A stretch of 16,798 nt of DNA from an uncultured Rhodobacter sp. GTDB lineage: Bacteria; Pseudomonadota; Alphaproteobacteria; Rhodobacterales; Rhodobacteraceae. The stretch lies in contig CALGTJ010000056.1 of assembly GCA_937901435.1 (NCBI GenBank), forward strand, positions 1 through 16,798. The letters are read 5' to 3'. Positions 6,777 through 14,515 of this stretch are shown in pieces. The notes below the pieces were generated by a model that had not been told where the DNA came from, did no database searches, and saw only the letters and a program-made list of their open reading frames with translations. A program made the position numbers and the translations under genes. How positions within the stretch are numbered: position 1 is the stretch's first letter; every line of letters starts with the position of its first letter.

Positions 6777-8171
6777 TCAATTCGTGATAATCTCCGGCCC
6801 CATCAAAGTCGTCGGCAGGTAGGTGCTGAGCCAAGGAATATAGGTCACCATGATCAGGAAGATGAACAACACGCCCAGAAACGGCAGTGCCGCCTTGACC
6901 ACGGCCATCATCGGCATGCCCGCAACGCCTGAGGTTACAAAGAGGTTTAGACCCACGGGCGGCGTGATCATCCCGATTTCCATGTTCACCACCATGATGA
7001 TGCCCAGATGGATCGGGTCGATCCCCAGTTGAATGGCTATCGGGAACACCAGTGGTGCCACGATAACGATCAGACCCGAGGGTTCCATGAACTGCCCGCC
7101 GATCAGCAGGATGACGTTGACCATGATCAGAAAGGTGATCGGCCCAAAGCCCGCGTCCAGCATCGAGTTGGCGATATATTGCGGGATCTGCTCGTCGGTC
7201 AGAACATGCTTCAGGATCAATGCGTTGGCGATGATGAACATCAGCATGATGGTCAGCTTGCCCGCATCCAGCAACGTATTGCGTGTGTCCTTGTGGAAGA
7301 ACCCGGTCACAAGCACGTAAGGCTTTGACATCAGGCTGATATTGCGCTCTCCGTCCGCCGTTGCGAGTGGCCCCATGTCGCGATAGACAAAGGTCGCGAT
7401 GATAAAGGCGTAGACGGCGGCGACCGCGGCGGCCTCTGTCGGGGTAAAGATCGCGCCTGTCAGACCGGGAATGCCGTAAATCCCGACCATGATGATCACG
7501 ATCAGCATCAACCCCCACAGCGCATCGCGAAAGCTTGCCCCGATCTCGCCCCAACCCTGCCACTCGCCCTTGGGCATGTTGCGGATACGGGCGAAAATAT
7601 AGATCGTGATCATCAGCATCAGACCCGCCAGCAGGCCGGGGATCACCCCCGCCAGAAACATCCGACCGACAGAGACGTCCGTCGCAGAGGCATAGACCAC
7701 CATCACGATGGACGGCGGGATCAGAATGCCCAAGGTGCCCGCGTTACAGATCACGCCAGCCGCGAATTCCTTGGTGTAGCCGGCCTGCTTCATGGCCGCG
7801 ATGACGATAGAGCCGATCGCAACCACGGTCGCAGGCGATGACCCGGACAGCGCCGCGAACAACATACAGGCAAAGACGCCCGCAATCGCCAGCCCGCCGC
7901 GCAAATGGCCCACACAGGCGATGGAAAAGCGGATGATCCGCTTGGCCACGCCGCCCGTCGACATGAAAGAAGAGGCCAGAATGAAGAACGGAATGGCCAG
8001 CAGCGTATAATGCCCCGCCATCGCGTTATAAAGCTGGGCTGCAACCGAGGCCATCGAGGTATCAGAAAAGGCCACCAGAAAGATGATCGAGGACAGGCCA
8101 AGAGCGACGGCGATTGGCACGCCGATCATCAGCAGGCCGATGACCATTGAAAAAAGTAGAACTACATCCAT
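6777..8171 (-). CDS. dctM: TRAP transporter large permease
   Basis: This 464-aa inner-membrane protein is the sodium-coupled translocating subunit of a TRAP transporter. It is almost wholly hydrophobic, with many helices beginning at MDVVLLFSMVIGLLMIGVPI. DctM marks include LAIPFFILASSFMSTGG, LFAALSGSSPATVVAIGSI, GVICNAGTLGILIPPSIVMV and, near the C-terminus, LGIIMVVNMEIGMITPPVG. An internal loop of roughly 25 residues (around TADGERNISLMSKPY) is longer than in many DctM proteins. The ATG at 8171 is preceded by AAGGAAGG and starts 4 bases after the dctQ stop; an in-frame upstream start at 8240 would add a basic tail overlapping dctQ and is unlikely. It is the last gene of dctPQM. Confidence 0.93.
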   Translation of the reverse strand: MDVVLLFSMVIGLLMIGVPIAVALGLSSIIFLVAFSDTSMASVAAQLYNAMAGHYTLLAIPFFILASSFMSTGGVAKRIIRFSIACVGHLRGGLAIAGVFACMLFAALSGSSPATVVAIGSIVIAAMKQAGYTKEFAAGVICNAGTLGILIPPSIVMVVYASATDVSVGRMFLAGVIPGLLAGLMLMITIYIFARIRNMPKGEWQGWGEIGASFRDALWGLMLIVIIMVGIYGIPGLTGAIFTPTEAAAVAAVYAFIIATFVYRDMGPLATADGERNISLMSKPYVLVTGFFHKDTRNTLLDAGKLTIMLMFIIANALILKHVLTDEQIPQYIANSMLDAGFGPITFLIMVNVILLIGGQFMEPSGLIVIVAPLVFPIAIQLGIDPIHLGIIMVVNMEIGMITPPVGLNLFVTSGVAGMPMMAVVKAALPFLGVLFIFLIMVTYIPWLSTYLPTTLMGPEIITN

Positions 8172-8175
8172 GGCC

Positions 8176-8895
8176 TTAGCCTTCCTTGGCGGCGCGGGCC
8201 GCTGCTTCTTCGACGGCGTCTTCGGCCTCGTGGCTGACAATCAGACTGTCCTGATCGCCGCGCCAGATCCGCAGCGTCACCTCTATGACGCGGTACAATA
8301 TCAGGGCACAAGCGACGGGCAAAATAAGGTAGGGGACAACGCGCGGCAGCTTGGAATAGCTTTCGACGATGGTCTTTCCGCCCTCTTGATAGGAATTGAA
8401 CGTCTGTTCCAGCCAGGCCTTGAACCAGTCAAAGGGGATCGGCACCTGATCGGTCTCGAAATAGGATCGACTGCGGGTCGTCTCGAACCCTGTCGGGAAC
8501 CAGCGCCCCGACGTTGCGTTCATCCCGGCAAAGGGCGCCCAATAATCCCAAGCCCCTTTCAGCAGCATAATCGCATAGAGAATGCAGATCGCCCCGGACA
8601 GCAGCCCGAGGATACGGCGGGTTGAGGGGCTAAGCAGGTTGGTGATCGCATCGACGCCCAGATGGGCCGTGATCTTGAATCCGTAGGAAATGCCAAACAG
8701 CACCATCCACGCAAAGAGGACAAGAACGACCTCAAGCCCCCAGATTACAAGCGAGTTGAACACATAGCGCATGATCACATTCACGAAGGTGATCATCGTC
8801 ATCAGGCCAAGCATTATCGCGATGGCGTTCTCTTCAAAACTATGAATGGCCCGGCCAAAGGCGGACCTTGGCTGGTATTTTCCCTGCCCTGACAT
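8176..8895 (-). CDS. dctQ: TRAP transporter small permease
   Basis: This 239-aa four-helix inner-membrane subunit pairs with DctM and helps dock the binding protein. Hydrophobic segments are at about 25-45, 51-72, 94-112 and 185-206. The segment after helix 2, with YGFKITAHLGVDAITNLLS, is the DctQ hallmark. Between helices 3 and 4 a polar stretch of about 65 residues (around SGRWFPTGFETTRSRSYFET) probably faces the periplasm and makes this protein longer than short DctQ types. The C-terminus is acidic and Ala-rich. The start at 8895 has GGGAGGGGG upstream. It lies between dctP and dctM in the standard order. Confidence 0.9.
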   Translation of the reverse strand: MSGQGKYQPRSAFGRAIHSFEENAIAIMLGLMTMITFVNVIMRYVFNSLVIWGLEVVLVLFAWMVLFGISYGFKITAHLGVDAITNLLSPSTRRILGLLSGAICILYAIMLLKGAWDYWAPFAGMNATSGRWFPTGFETTRSRSYFETDQVPIPFDWFKAWLEQTFNSYQEGGKTIVESYSKLPRVVPYLILPVACALILYRVIEVTLRIWRGDQDSLIVSHEAEDAVEEAAARAAKEG

Positions 8896-8936
8896 CGCGG
8901 GCCCCCTCCCAATTTTTTATGTGTTGTTCGTGATCT

Positions 8937-8965
8937 TGCCCGAGGTGCGCAGGGCACCCCGGGCA
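8937..8965 (-). terminator. Intercistronic hairpin between dctP and dctQ
   Basis: The 12-nt arms TGCCCGAGGTGC (8937-8948) and GCACCCCGGGCA (8954-8965) pair with one mismatch around a 5-nt loop. The hairpin lies 23 bases after the dctP stop and 41 bases before the dctQ start. On the transcribed strand no T-tract directly follows, so partial termination or 3'-end protection is more likely than a full stop. Such a structure would give more DctP than DctQM, as periplasmic binding proteins need. Confidence 0.55.
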
Positions 8966-8988
8966 GGATTATCAGGCCAAGGGCCAGA

Positions 8989-10005
8989 TTACATAGAGGC
9001 GTTGATCGCCTGAGCCGCGTCGATGTTTTCCTGACCCACTTCGTCTTTGAACTGGTCCCAGACAGGCTTCATCGTTTCAACCCAAGTCGCGCGCTGCTCT
9101 GGTGTCAGTTCCAGCACAGTGCCGCCAGCGTCGATGATCGCCTTCTTGGCAGCCTCGTTCACCGCAGTGGATTCAGCGTTGCGCGCCTCGGTCACTTCAC
9201 GGATGATGGTGCGCAACTGGGTGCGCACGTCTTCGTCAAGACCATCCCACCAGTCAACCGAGGTCACCAGCAGATAGTCGATGATGCCGTGGTTGGTTTC
9301 GGTGATACCGTCCTGAACCTCAAAGAACTTCTGACCATAAACGTTGGACCATGTGTTCTCTTGTCCGTCCACAACGCCGGTTTGCAGCGCGCCGTAAACT
9401 TCGGCAAAGGCCATGGGTTGCGCAGTGGCGCCCAAGGCGTTCATCTGTGCAATCAGCACGTCAGACGGCTGCACGCGGAATTTCAGGCCATTAGCGTCAG
9501 ATGGCAGGCCAAGCGGCTTGTTGGCTGAAATCTGCTTCATGCCGTTGTGCCAGAATTCAAGGCCCAGAACGCCACGACGCAACATGGATGCTTTCATCGC
9601 TTCGCCGGTTTCAGAGTTCTGAAAGGCGTCAACCGCATCGATGTTCTTGAACATGAACGGCAGGTCAAACAGGCGGAATTGCTTGGTGATCGATTCAAAC
9701 AGCGACAGCGAAGGGGCTGCGAGTTGAACGTCGCCTTGCAGCATGGCCTCGATGACTTTTTCATCGGTGTAAAGCGTGGAGTTCGGGAAGACCTCCATAC
9801 AGGCTTTGCCGTTCATCTCTTCGTTCACGCGCTTTTGCAGCAGCGATGCGGCGATGCCTTTGGGGTGACGGTCAGTGTTGGTGACGTGGCTGAACTTGAT
9901 GACCATTTCGCCGTCGTCACAGCCCTCTGTGCCGCTTTGGGCAAAGGCGGTTTGACCGGCAAGGGTCAGTGCCACAGCCGTGGCGGTTACTGTCAGGAAT
10001 TTCAT
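8989..10005 (-). CDS. dctP: TRAP transporter substrate-binding protein, C4-dicarboxylate type
   Basis: This 338-aa periplasmic protein captures the substrate for DctQM. A Sec signal peptide covers about residues 1-22 (MKFLTVTATAVALTLAGQTA then FA, cut before Gln23). DctP-family marks are MVIKFSHVTNTDRHPKG (34-50), FPNSTLYTDEKVIEAMLQGD (73-92), the substrate-binding arginine in GLKFRVQPSDVL (Arg177), and FAEVYGALQTGVVDGQEN (200-217). Overall pattern is close to the Rhodobacter capsulatus DctP type, so succinate, fumarate or malate are likely ligands, though related proteins bind other acids. Cys29 and Cys69 are the only cysteines in the mature part and could form a disulfide. The ATG at 10005 has GGGAGG upstream; the in-frame start at 10023 would break the signal peptide pattern. 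Confidence 0.92.
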   Translation of the reverse strand: MKFLTVTATAVALTLAGQTAFAQSGTEGCDDGEMVIKFSHVTNTDRHPKGIAASLLQKRVNEEMNGKACMEVFPNSTLYTDEKVIEAMLQGDVQLAAPSLSLFESITKQFRLFDLPFMFKNIDAVDAFQNSETGEAMKASMLRRGVLGLEFWHNGMKQISANKPLGLPSDANGLKFRVQPSDVLIAQMNALGATAQPMAFAEVYGALQTGVVDGQENTWSNVYGQKFFEVQDGITETNHGIIDYLLVTSVDWWDGLDEDVRTQLRTIIREVTEARNAESTAVNEAAKKAIIDAGGTVLELTPEQRATWVETMKPVWDQFKDEVGQENIDAAQAINASM

Positions 10006-10202
10006 CGTCTTGGTTCCTCCCATAGATGAACGAAAATATCGTCAAAACGCACAGCAGCGCGTTTCGGCGATAAAGAGGACTCTGCCCCATGGTTTCAAGA
10101 GGCTGCTTAAGTTTTTTGCAGATTCATCAAGAAATGACTTAAATTCAGGGTGTTGCGAAAGACAATCTGCGGCGGCGGCTGGGCCAGACCGATTTTCCGG
10201 CG

Positions 10203-10248
10203 AAAAATCACACACCTGTTACCGCTGACTGTGTGAAAACCCACACAG
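10203..10248 (-). promoter_or_regulatory. Inverted repeat and tandem half-site upstream of dctP, candidate DctD site
   Basis: The 268-base gap between dctD and dctP contains a perfect 7-bp inverted repeat CTGTGTG-AAAACC-CACACAG (10229-10248). On the minus strand a second copy of its left half and spacer pattern (TGTGTG then TTTT, 10214 down to 10203) follows 33 bases further, about three helical turns. Such tandem dyads suit a dimeric Fis-type regulator such as DctD. No T-tract follows, so it is a poor terminator for dctBD. A weak sigma-70-like pair, TTGTCT (10165-10160) and TTAAGT (10142-10137) with a 17-base spacer, lies downstream. No -24/-12 sigma-54 promoter was seen. Binding is inference. 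Confidence 0.5.
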
Positions 10249-10273
10249 AGACCAGACTCGCCCGTTAACACTT

Positions 10274-11503
10274 TCAGCCTGTACGATACTCGTCGGCGCG
10301 CAGATCATGGCGCGCCAGCTTGTCATAAAAGGTCTTGCGCGGCAGTTTCAGGGCGCGCGCGGTCTCTGTGGCATTGCCGTTATGGCGGCGCAGCGCATCC
10401 ACCAGCAAAGAGCGTTCCACCTGCGCCATCTGTTCCGTCAGCCCCAGATCGCTGCCGGTTTCCACCTCTGACAACCCCATGGCAAAGCGCATCGCCGTAT
10501 TCATCAGGGCGCGGGCATTTCCGGGCCAGTCCTGAGCCATCAGCCGGGCTGTCAGATCGGCAGGAATTTCCGGTTGAGGCAGCGCGGCTTGTTCGCAGGC
10601 AATCGAGACAAAGTGGCGGAACAGGATCGGAATGTCTTCTGGGCGTTCGCGCAGGCTGGGGATGCGCAGGCGCATGACGTCGAGTTTGAAAAACAGATCC
10701 AAACTGAAATGCCTCTCGTTGGCGTCTTGTTCAAGATCGCGGTAGGTGCCTGCCAGCACCCTTGCGCCGTTAACAGTGTCCAGATGCTCTGCCAGAGCGA
10801 ATTGAGTGGCCGGGCTTAGCGCTGCGACCTCGTCGATGAACAGGGTGCCACCGCGCGCAGCCTCAAAGGCGTCGGTCAGCCCCTCGGGGGTCAGAGCGGC
10901 GCCAGAAAGTTTCTGAAACGGGCGCATGGCGGCACCGGACAAAAGGTGGATCACTTCGGCGACTTTAGAGGTGCCTGTGCCCGGTTCGCCGTTGATCAGC
11001 ACCACCGCCGAGGTGCGCGCCACCGCCCGCACCCGGTCGCGCAACTGATCCGCAAGGGCCGAACGCCCGGCCAGCAGACGCGTTGCCGCATCCCCTGCGG
11101 CCAGTTCATCCTTAAGGCGGCGGTTTTCCAAGACCAAGGCGCGCGTGTGCAAAGCGCGCTCTACCACGTGCAGCAAATCCTTGGGCGCGCAGGGTTTTTC
11201 CAAAAAATCAAAGGCCCCCGCCGCCATGCCCCGCACGGCCATGGGGATGTCACCCTCGCCCGTCAGCAAGATCACGGGCAATTCCGGATCGATCGCGCGC
11301 ACATGTTCCAGCAGGTGAAACCCGTCTTTGCCCGGCATCCGGATATCGCTGACCACCACCCCGTCAAAGCTGGCAGAGATGTGGTCCTTGGCCTCGATCA
11401 CAGAGCCCGCCAACACCGGGCGCAGGTCGGCCAGTTCCAGCGTCTGACCCAAGGCCTCTCGGACGGGGCGGTCGTCATCGACCAGAAGAACGCGGGTGCT
11501 CAT
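10274..11503 (-). CDS. dctD: NtrC-family response regulator DctD, with degenerate AAA+ domain
   Basis: This 409-aa cytosolic regulator is partner of the overlapping dctB kinase and probably controls dctPQM. The receiver domain (1-120) has Asp10/Asp11, phospho-acceptor Asp53 (VVVSDIRMPG), Thr81 and Lys103. The AAA+ region (about 145-340) is atypical. Walker A reads GEPGTGTS (172-179), with Thr where the ATP-binding Lys belongs. The ESELFG...GAFTGA segment is absent, so FQKLSGAALTPEGL runs straight to the retained Walker B GGTLFIDEV (218-226). The arginine-finger motif (normally FREDLYYRL) is FSLDLFFKL (266-274), replacing both arginines. The Fis-type HTH (NATETARALKLPRKTFYDKL, 377-396) is intact. 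It likely binds DNA and may act through sigma-70 polymerase, as shown for NtrC and HupR of Rhodobacter capsulatus. The dctB stop overlaps its ATG by 4 nt. Confidence 0.88.
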   Translation of the reverse strand: MSTRVLLVDDDRPVREALGQTLELADLRPVLAGSVIEAKDHISASFDGVVVSDIRMPGKDGFHLLEHVRAIDPELPVILLTGEGDIPMAVRGMAAGAFDFLEKPCAPKDLLHVVERALHTRALVLENRRLKDELAAGDAATRLLAGRSALADQLRDRVRAVARTSAVVLINGEPGTGTSKVAEVIHLLSGAAMRPFQKLSGAALTPEGLTDAFEAARGGTLFIDEVAALSPATQFALAEHLDTVNGARVLAGTYRDLEQDANERHFSLDLFFKLDVMRLRIPSLRERPEDIPILFRHFVSIACEQAALPQPEIPADLTARLMAQDWPGNARALMNTAMRFAMGLSEVETGSDLGLTEQMAQVERSLLVDALRRHNGNATETARALKLPRKTFYDKLARHDLRADEYRTG

Positions 11504-13245
11504 GCGGCTTGCTCCATCCAGGCGGGGGTCAGTTCAACGGTAAAGATCGCGCCGCCCTCTGGGTGATTGCGCCCGCGGATCGCGCCGCCAAAGCTTTGCA
11601 CCACGCCATAAGAGATCGACAGGCCCAACCCCATGCCCGCCGCCTCACCGACCTTTTTGGTCGAATAGAAAGGATCAAAGATTTTCTCTGCGTCGTCAAT
11701 TCCGGGGCCTGTATCGCGGATGCTGATGGTTACGGGCGCGCCCTGATAGACCCGGATTTCCAGTTCCTTGCGCGCGCTTGCCTCCATCGCATCAACCGCA
11801 TTGGACAGCAGGTTCATCACCACCTGTTGCAGGCGAACCTCGCCGCCCCGCACCATGATTGCGCCCCCCGGCGGGGTCCAATCCACGGCCACCCCGGCCT
11901 GATCAATCTTTGGCCTCGCGATTTCCAACGCCGCCGCGATCACCTTAAGCAGATCCACATCCGTGACCGGCACCGTCTCTTGGCGCGCAAAGGCACGCAG
12001 ATTGCGGATGATGCGCCCCATCCGGTTGGCCAGCTCGCCGATCTTGCCTAGGTTCTCGCGCGCGGCCCCGGTCTTGCCCCGATCCAGCAGGATCTCGCCA
12101 TTCTCGGCAAAGGATTGGATCGCCATCAGCGGCTGGCTCAACTCGTGACTGATGCCCGCCGACATCTGGCCAAGGGCGCTAAGCTTGCCCGCCTTCACCA
12201 GTTCCGCCTGCGCGCGGGTCAGGGCGGTTTCGGCCTCTTTGCGCTCTGCAATCTCGCGCAAAAGGTCCGCGTTCAGCAACGATAATTCCTGTGTGCGGTC
12301 CTGCACCCGCGCCTCTAACATCAGATTGGTCGCAGCCTCGGTGCGCAGCCGTTGCGCCGCGATATACAGCATCGCCTTAAACGCCAGACAGAACGCGGCG
12401 GCGACCATGGCCTGCAGGTTGGCAATCTTGAACACCGGCGCAAGGTCCAGCAAAATTTCAGACGTCATGCCGATCACTGGCAAAGGTTGTGTCAGATGCA
12501 GCGCGTGTCTGGGCAGATAGGGGCCAAGATCCAGCGACCAGATCTCGTGCCCGTTCACCATTCTGTCACGCACGGTGGTATAGCGCGCCCCGGCGTGGGG
12601 CGAAAAAGACGTCAGGATCAATTCAGAGCGGTTGGTGACAAAGATCAGGCCCCGCGCGTCGCGAAAATAGACCGGCGAGGCCTGCGTCGGGGTCTGCGCC
12701 TCGAGATCTTCGATATCGACCTGCACCATCACCGCGCCCTGCGCCGCGCCTGCCGGTTTCTGGATCGGTGCCGCAAAGGCAAAGATGCGCTGGCCTGTGT
12801 CCGCCTCGACCCAATGTTCGGTTCCCAAGGCGGTGTACATGGCCCGCCGAAACGAGGGACGTAGCGAAACATTGTTCAGAATTGCGCCCGAAACAGGCCC
12901 AGAGGCCGCCAGCACCGCCCCATCGCGCCCCGCGACAAGCAACGCAAGAGAGCCGGTCTTATCCGCCATTTCCAGCAGCCGCGCCTCAGCAGCGGCCGCC
13001 TGAGCGCCTTGCAACACAACAGGCGTCAAGGTCGGGTGATCGGCCAGCAAGACCGAAAGCTCTCGAAACCGTTGCAACTGCCCCGTCAGGCGGTCCGACG
13101 CCAGCGCCAGATCGGCGCGCCCCCGCGTTTCCAACTGGTCCAGCGCCGAGGTGAAGGCAAACCACCAGACCCCGGCCACGATGGCGACCATGGACAGCAA
13201 AAAGGCCCCCCTGAGGGCAAGACGGCGTTTCAAGCCATATGTCAT
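11500..13245 (-). CDS. dctB: Sensor histidine kinase DctB
   Basis: This 581-aa inner-membrane kinase senses a periplasmic ligand, probably a C4-dicarboxylate, and phosphorylates DctD. A first membrane helix (about 13-33) is followed by a periplasmic region of about 235 residues expected to form a tandem PAS/Cache domain, then a second helix (about 277-297, with Lys290 inside it). A coiled-coil follows, with NADLLREIAERKEAETALTR. The kinase core has the H-box SAGISHELSQPLMAIQSF (His367), N-box QQVVMNLLSNAVDAME (473-488), G1 IRDTGPGID (Asp511), F-box FDPFYSTKK and G2 GMGLGLSISYGVV. The start is uncertain. ATG 13245 is used here; an in-frame GTG at 13269 would add 8 residues, and neither has a clear ribosome site. 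It is divergent from the P450 gene with a 77-base gap. Confidence 0.92.
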   Translation of the reverse strand: MTYGLKRRLALRGAFLLSMVAIVAGVWWFAFTSALDQLETRGRADLALASDRLTGQLQRFRELSVLLADHPTLTPVVLQGAQAAAAEARLLEMADKTGSLALLVAGRDGAVLAASGPVSGAILNNVSLRPSFRRAMYTALGTEHWVEADTGQRIFAFAAPIQKPAGAAQGAVMVQVDIEDLEAQTPTQASPVYFRDARGLIFVTNRSELILTSFSPHAGARYTTVRDRMVNGHEIWSLDLGPYLPRHALHLTQPLPVIGMTSEILLDLAPVFKIANLQAMVAAAFCLAFKAMLYIAAQRLRTEAATNLMLEARVQDRTQELSLLNADLLREIAERKEAETALTRAQAELVKAGKLSALGQMSAGISHELSQPLMAIQSFAENGEILLDRGKTGAARENLGKIGELANRMGRIIRNLRAFARQETVPVTDVDLLKVIAAALEIARPKIDQAGVAVDWTPPGGAIMVRGGEVRLQQVVMNLLSNAVDAMEASARKELEIRVYQGAPVTISIRDTGPGIDDAEKIFDPFYSTKKVGEAAGMGLGLSISYGVVQSFGGAIRGRNHPEGGAIFTVELTPAWMEQAA

Positions 13246-13271
13246 TGGGCACGGTATGTCATTGGCCACAG
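13238..13271. repeat. 17-bp imperfect tandem repeat over the dctB start
   Basis: TATGTCATTGGGCACGG (13238-13254) is followed at once by TATGTCATTGGCCACAG (13255-13271), 15 of 17 bases identical. On the minus strand each unit contains CCAATGACATA, so the dctB start codon is duplicated. The downstream copy supplies the in-frame ATG at 13245; the upstream copy's ATG (13262) is out of frame and opens a six-codon ORF ending with a TGA that overlaps the dctB ATG. Confidence 0.7.
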
Positions 13272-13322
13272 TCTAGAAACCGTCGCTTGCAAAGGCCAGT
13301 GGCTTTGGTCAATCCTGCGCAG

Positions 13323-14504
13323 ATGACCCTGCCCCGCCTGTCACAATCCCCCACCGATCCCGCCTTTGTGCAGAATCCCTATCCGTTTTACGACCGCGCC
13401 CGCGCCCTTGGCCCGCTGGTCTGGTGGGAGGACTATGAAAAACCCGCCGCAACCACCTACGACGCGGTAAACACCATCCTGCGCGACCGCCGCTTTGGTC
13501 GCCAAGCGCCAGAGCCGCTGGCATTTGCCCCCCATCTTGCGCCCTTTTATGCGGTCGAGGCCCATTCCATGCTGGAACTCGAACCGCCCCGCCACACAAG
13601 GCTGCGCGGGCTTGTCCTGCGCGCCTTCACCTCGCGCCGCATCGCTGCGCTTGGACCAGAGATAGAGGGGCTGTGCCACCAGTTGATCGACGCCTTCCCG
13701 GCCGACGCCTTCGATCTGCTGCCTGCCTATGCTACGCCCCTGCCCGTCATCATCATCGCGCGCCTGCTGGGTGTGCCAGAGACGATGGCCCCTGATTTGC
13801 TGCGCTGGTCCAACGCCATGGTGTCGATGTACCAAGCCCGCCGTACGCGCAAGATCGAGGATGCCGCCGTCACAGCAACCCAGGAGTTCTCCGACTTTCT
13901 GCGCGGCCATGTTGAAAAGCGCCGCCAAACCCCCGCCGACGACCTGATCACCCATCTGATCGCCGCCGAAGAAGACGGCGCGCGCCTGAGCACCGATGAA
14001 TTGATCACCACCTGCATCCTGCTGCTGAACGCAGGGCATGAGGCAACCGTGCACACACTGGGCAACGGGGTCAAAGCCTTGTTAGAGGCGGGTCTCGGGG
14101 CCGAGGTCCTAAGCGACGCCCGCGCTGAACACACCGTCGAGGACATCCTGCGCTTTGACGCACCTTTGCATATGTTCACGCGCTACGCCTATGAACCCAT
14201 TACCCTTATGGGCCATGACTTTCAGCGTGGCGATCAGGTGGCCTGCCTGCTGGCCGCCGCAAATCGCGACCCGGCCGTCTATCCAGAGGCTGCGCGCCTG
14301 ATGGCAACGCGCCCCGCCAAACCCCAGCTTGGCTTTGGCGCGGGCCTCCATTTTTGTGTCGGCGCACCGCTGGCAAGGCTGGAACTCAAGATCGCGTTGG
14401 ACTGCCTCCTGAACCGCCTCCCCGGCCTGCGTCTGCGAGGCAAGCCGCAATACGCAGATGTCTACCATTTCCATGGCCTGAAATCCCTGTGGGTCACGCC
14501 CTGA
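13323..14504 (+). CDS. Cytochrome P450
   Basis: This 393-aa soluble bacterial P450 lacks a membrane anchor and has normal length. The heme loop is FGAGLHFCVGAPLARLE (338-354) with thiolate ligand Cys345. The I-helix reads NAGHEAT (236-242), with Ala where most P450s have the first Thr after the acid. The K-helix motif is VEDILRFD (272-279), so the position of the invariant ExxR Glu is Asp274 (DxxR with Arg277). Other marks are LEPPRHTRLRGLVLRAFT (86-103) and AANRDP (312-317). The substrate is unknown, and no ferredoxin or reductase gene is adjacent. The ATG at 13323 was chosen because an in-frame upstream start (13239) would add 28 residues with no family match and overlap dctB. It is transcribed divergently from dctB. 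Confidence 0.93.
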   Translation: MTLPRLSQSPTDPAFVQNPYPFYDRARALGPLVWWEDYEKPAATTYDAVNTILRDRRFGRQAPEPLAFAPHLAPFYAVEAHSMLELEPPRHTRLRGLVLRAFTSRRIAALGPEIEGLCHQLIDAFPADAFDLLPAYATPLPVIIIARLLGVPETMAPDLLRWSNAMVSMYQARRTRKIEDAAVTATQEFSDFLRGHVEKRRQTPADDLITHLIAAEEDGARLSTDELITTCILLLNAGHEATVHTLGNGVKALLEAGLGAEVLSDARAEHTVEDILRFDAPLHMFTRYAYEPITLMGHDFQRGDQVACLLAAANRDPAVYPEAARLMATRPAKPQLGFGAGLHFCVGAPLARLELKIALDCLLNRLPGLRLRGKPQYADVYHFHGLKSLWVTP

Positions 14505-14515
14505 AAATCCTGCCT

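Noticed and set aside
10229..10248. Intrinsic terminator of dctBD
   Set aside because: The inverted repeat is perfect but has no following T-tract; a regulatory site fits better, though partial termination is not excluded.
10006..10273. Sigma-54 (-24/-12) promoter for dctP
   Set aside because: The only GG-N10-GC match on the minus strand lies in a GCC-repeat stretch with a poor -12 box (no TTGC), so it is not supported.
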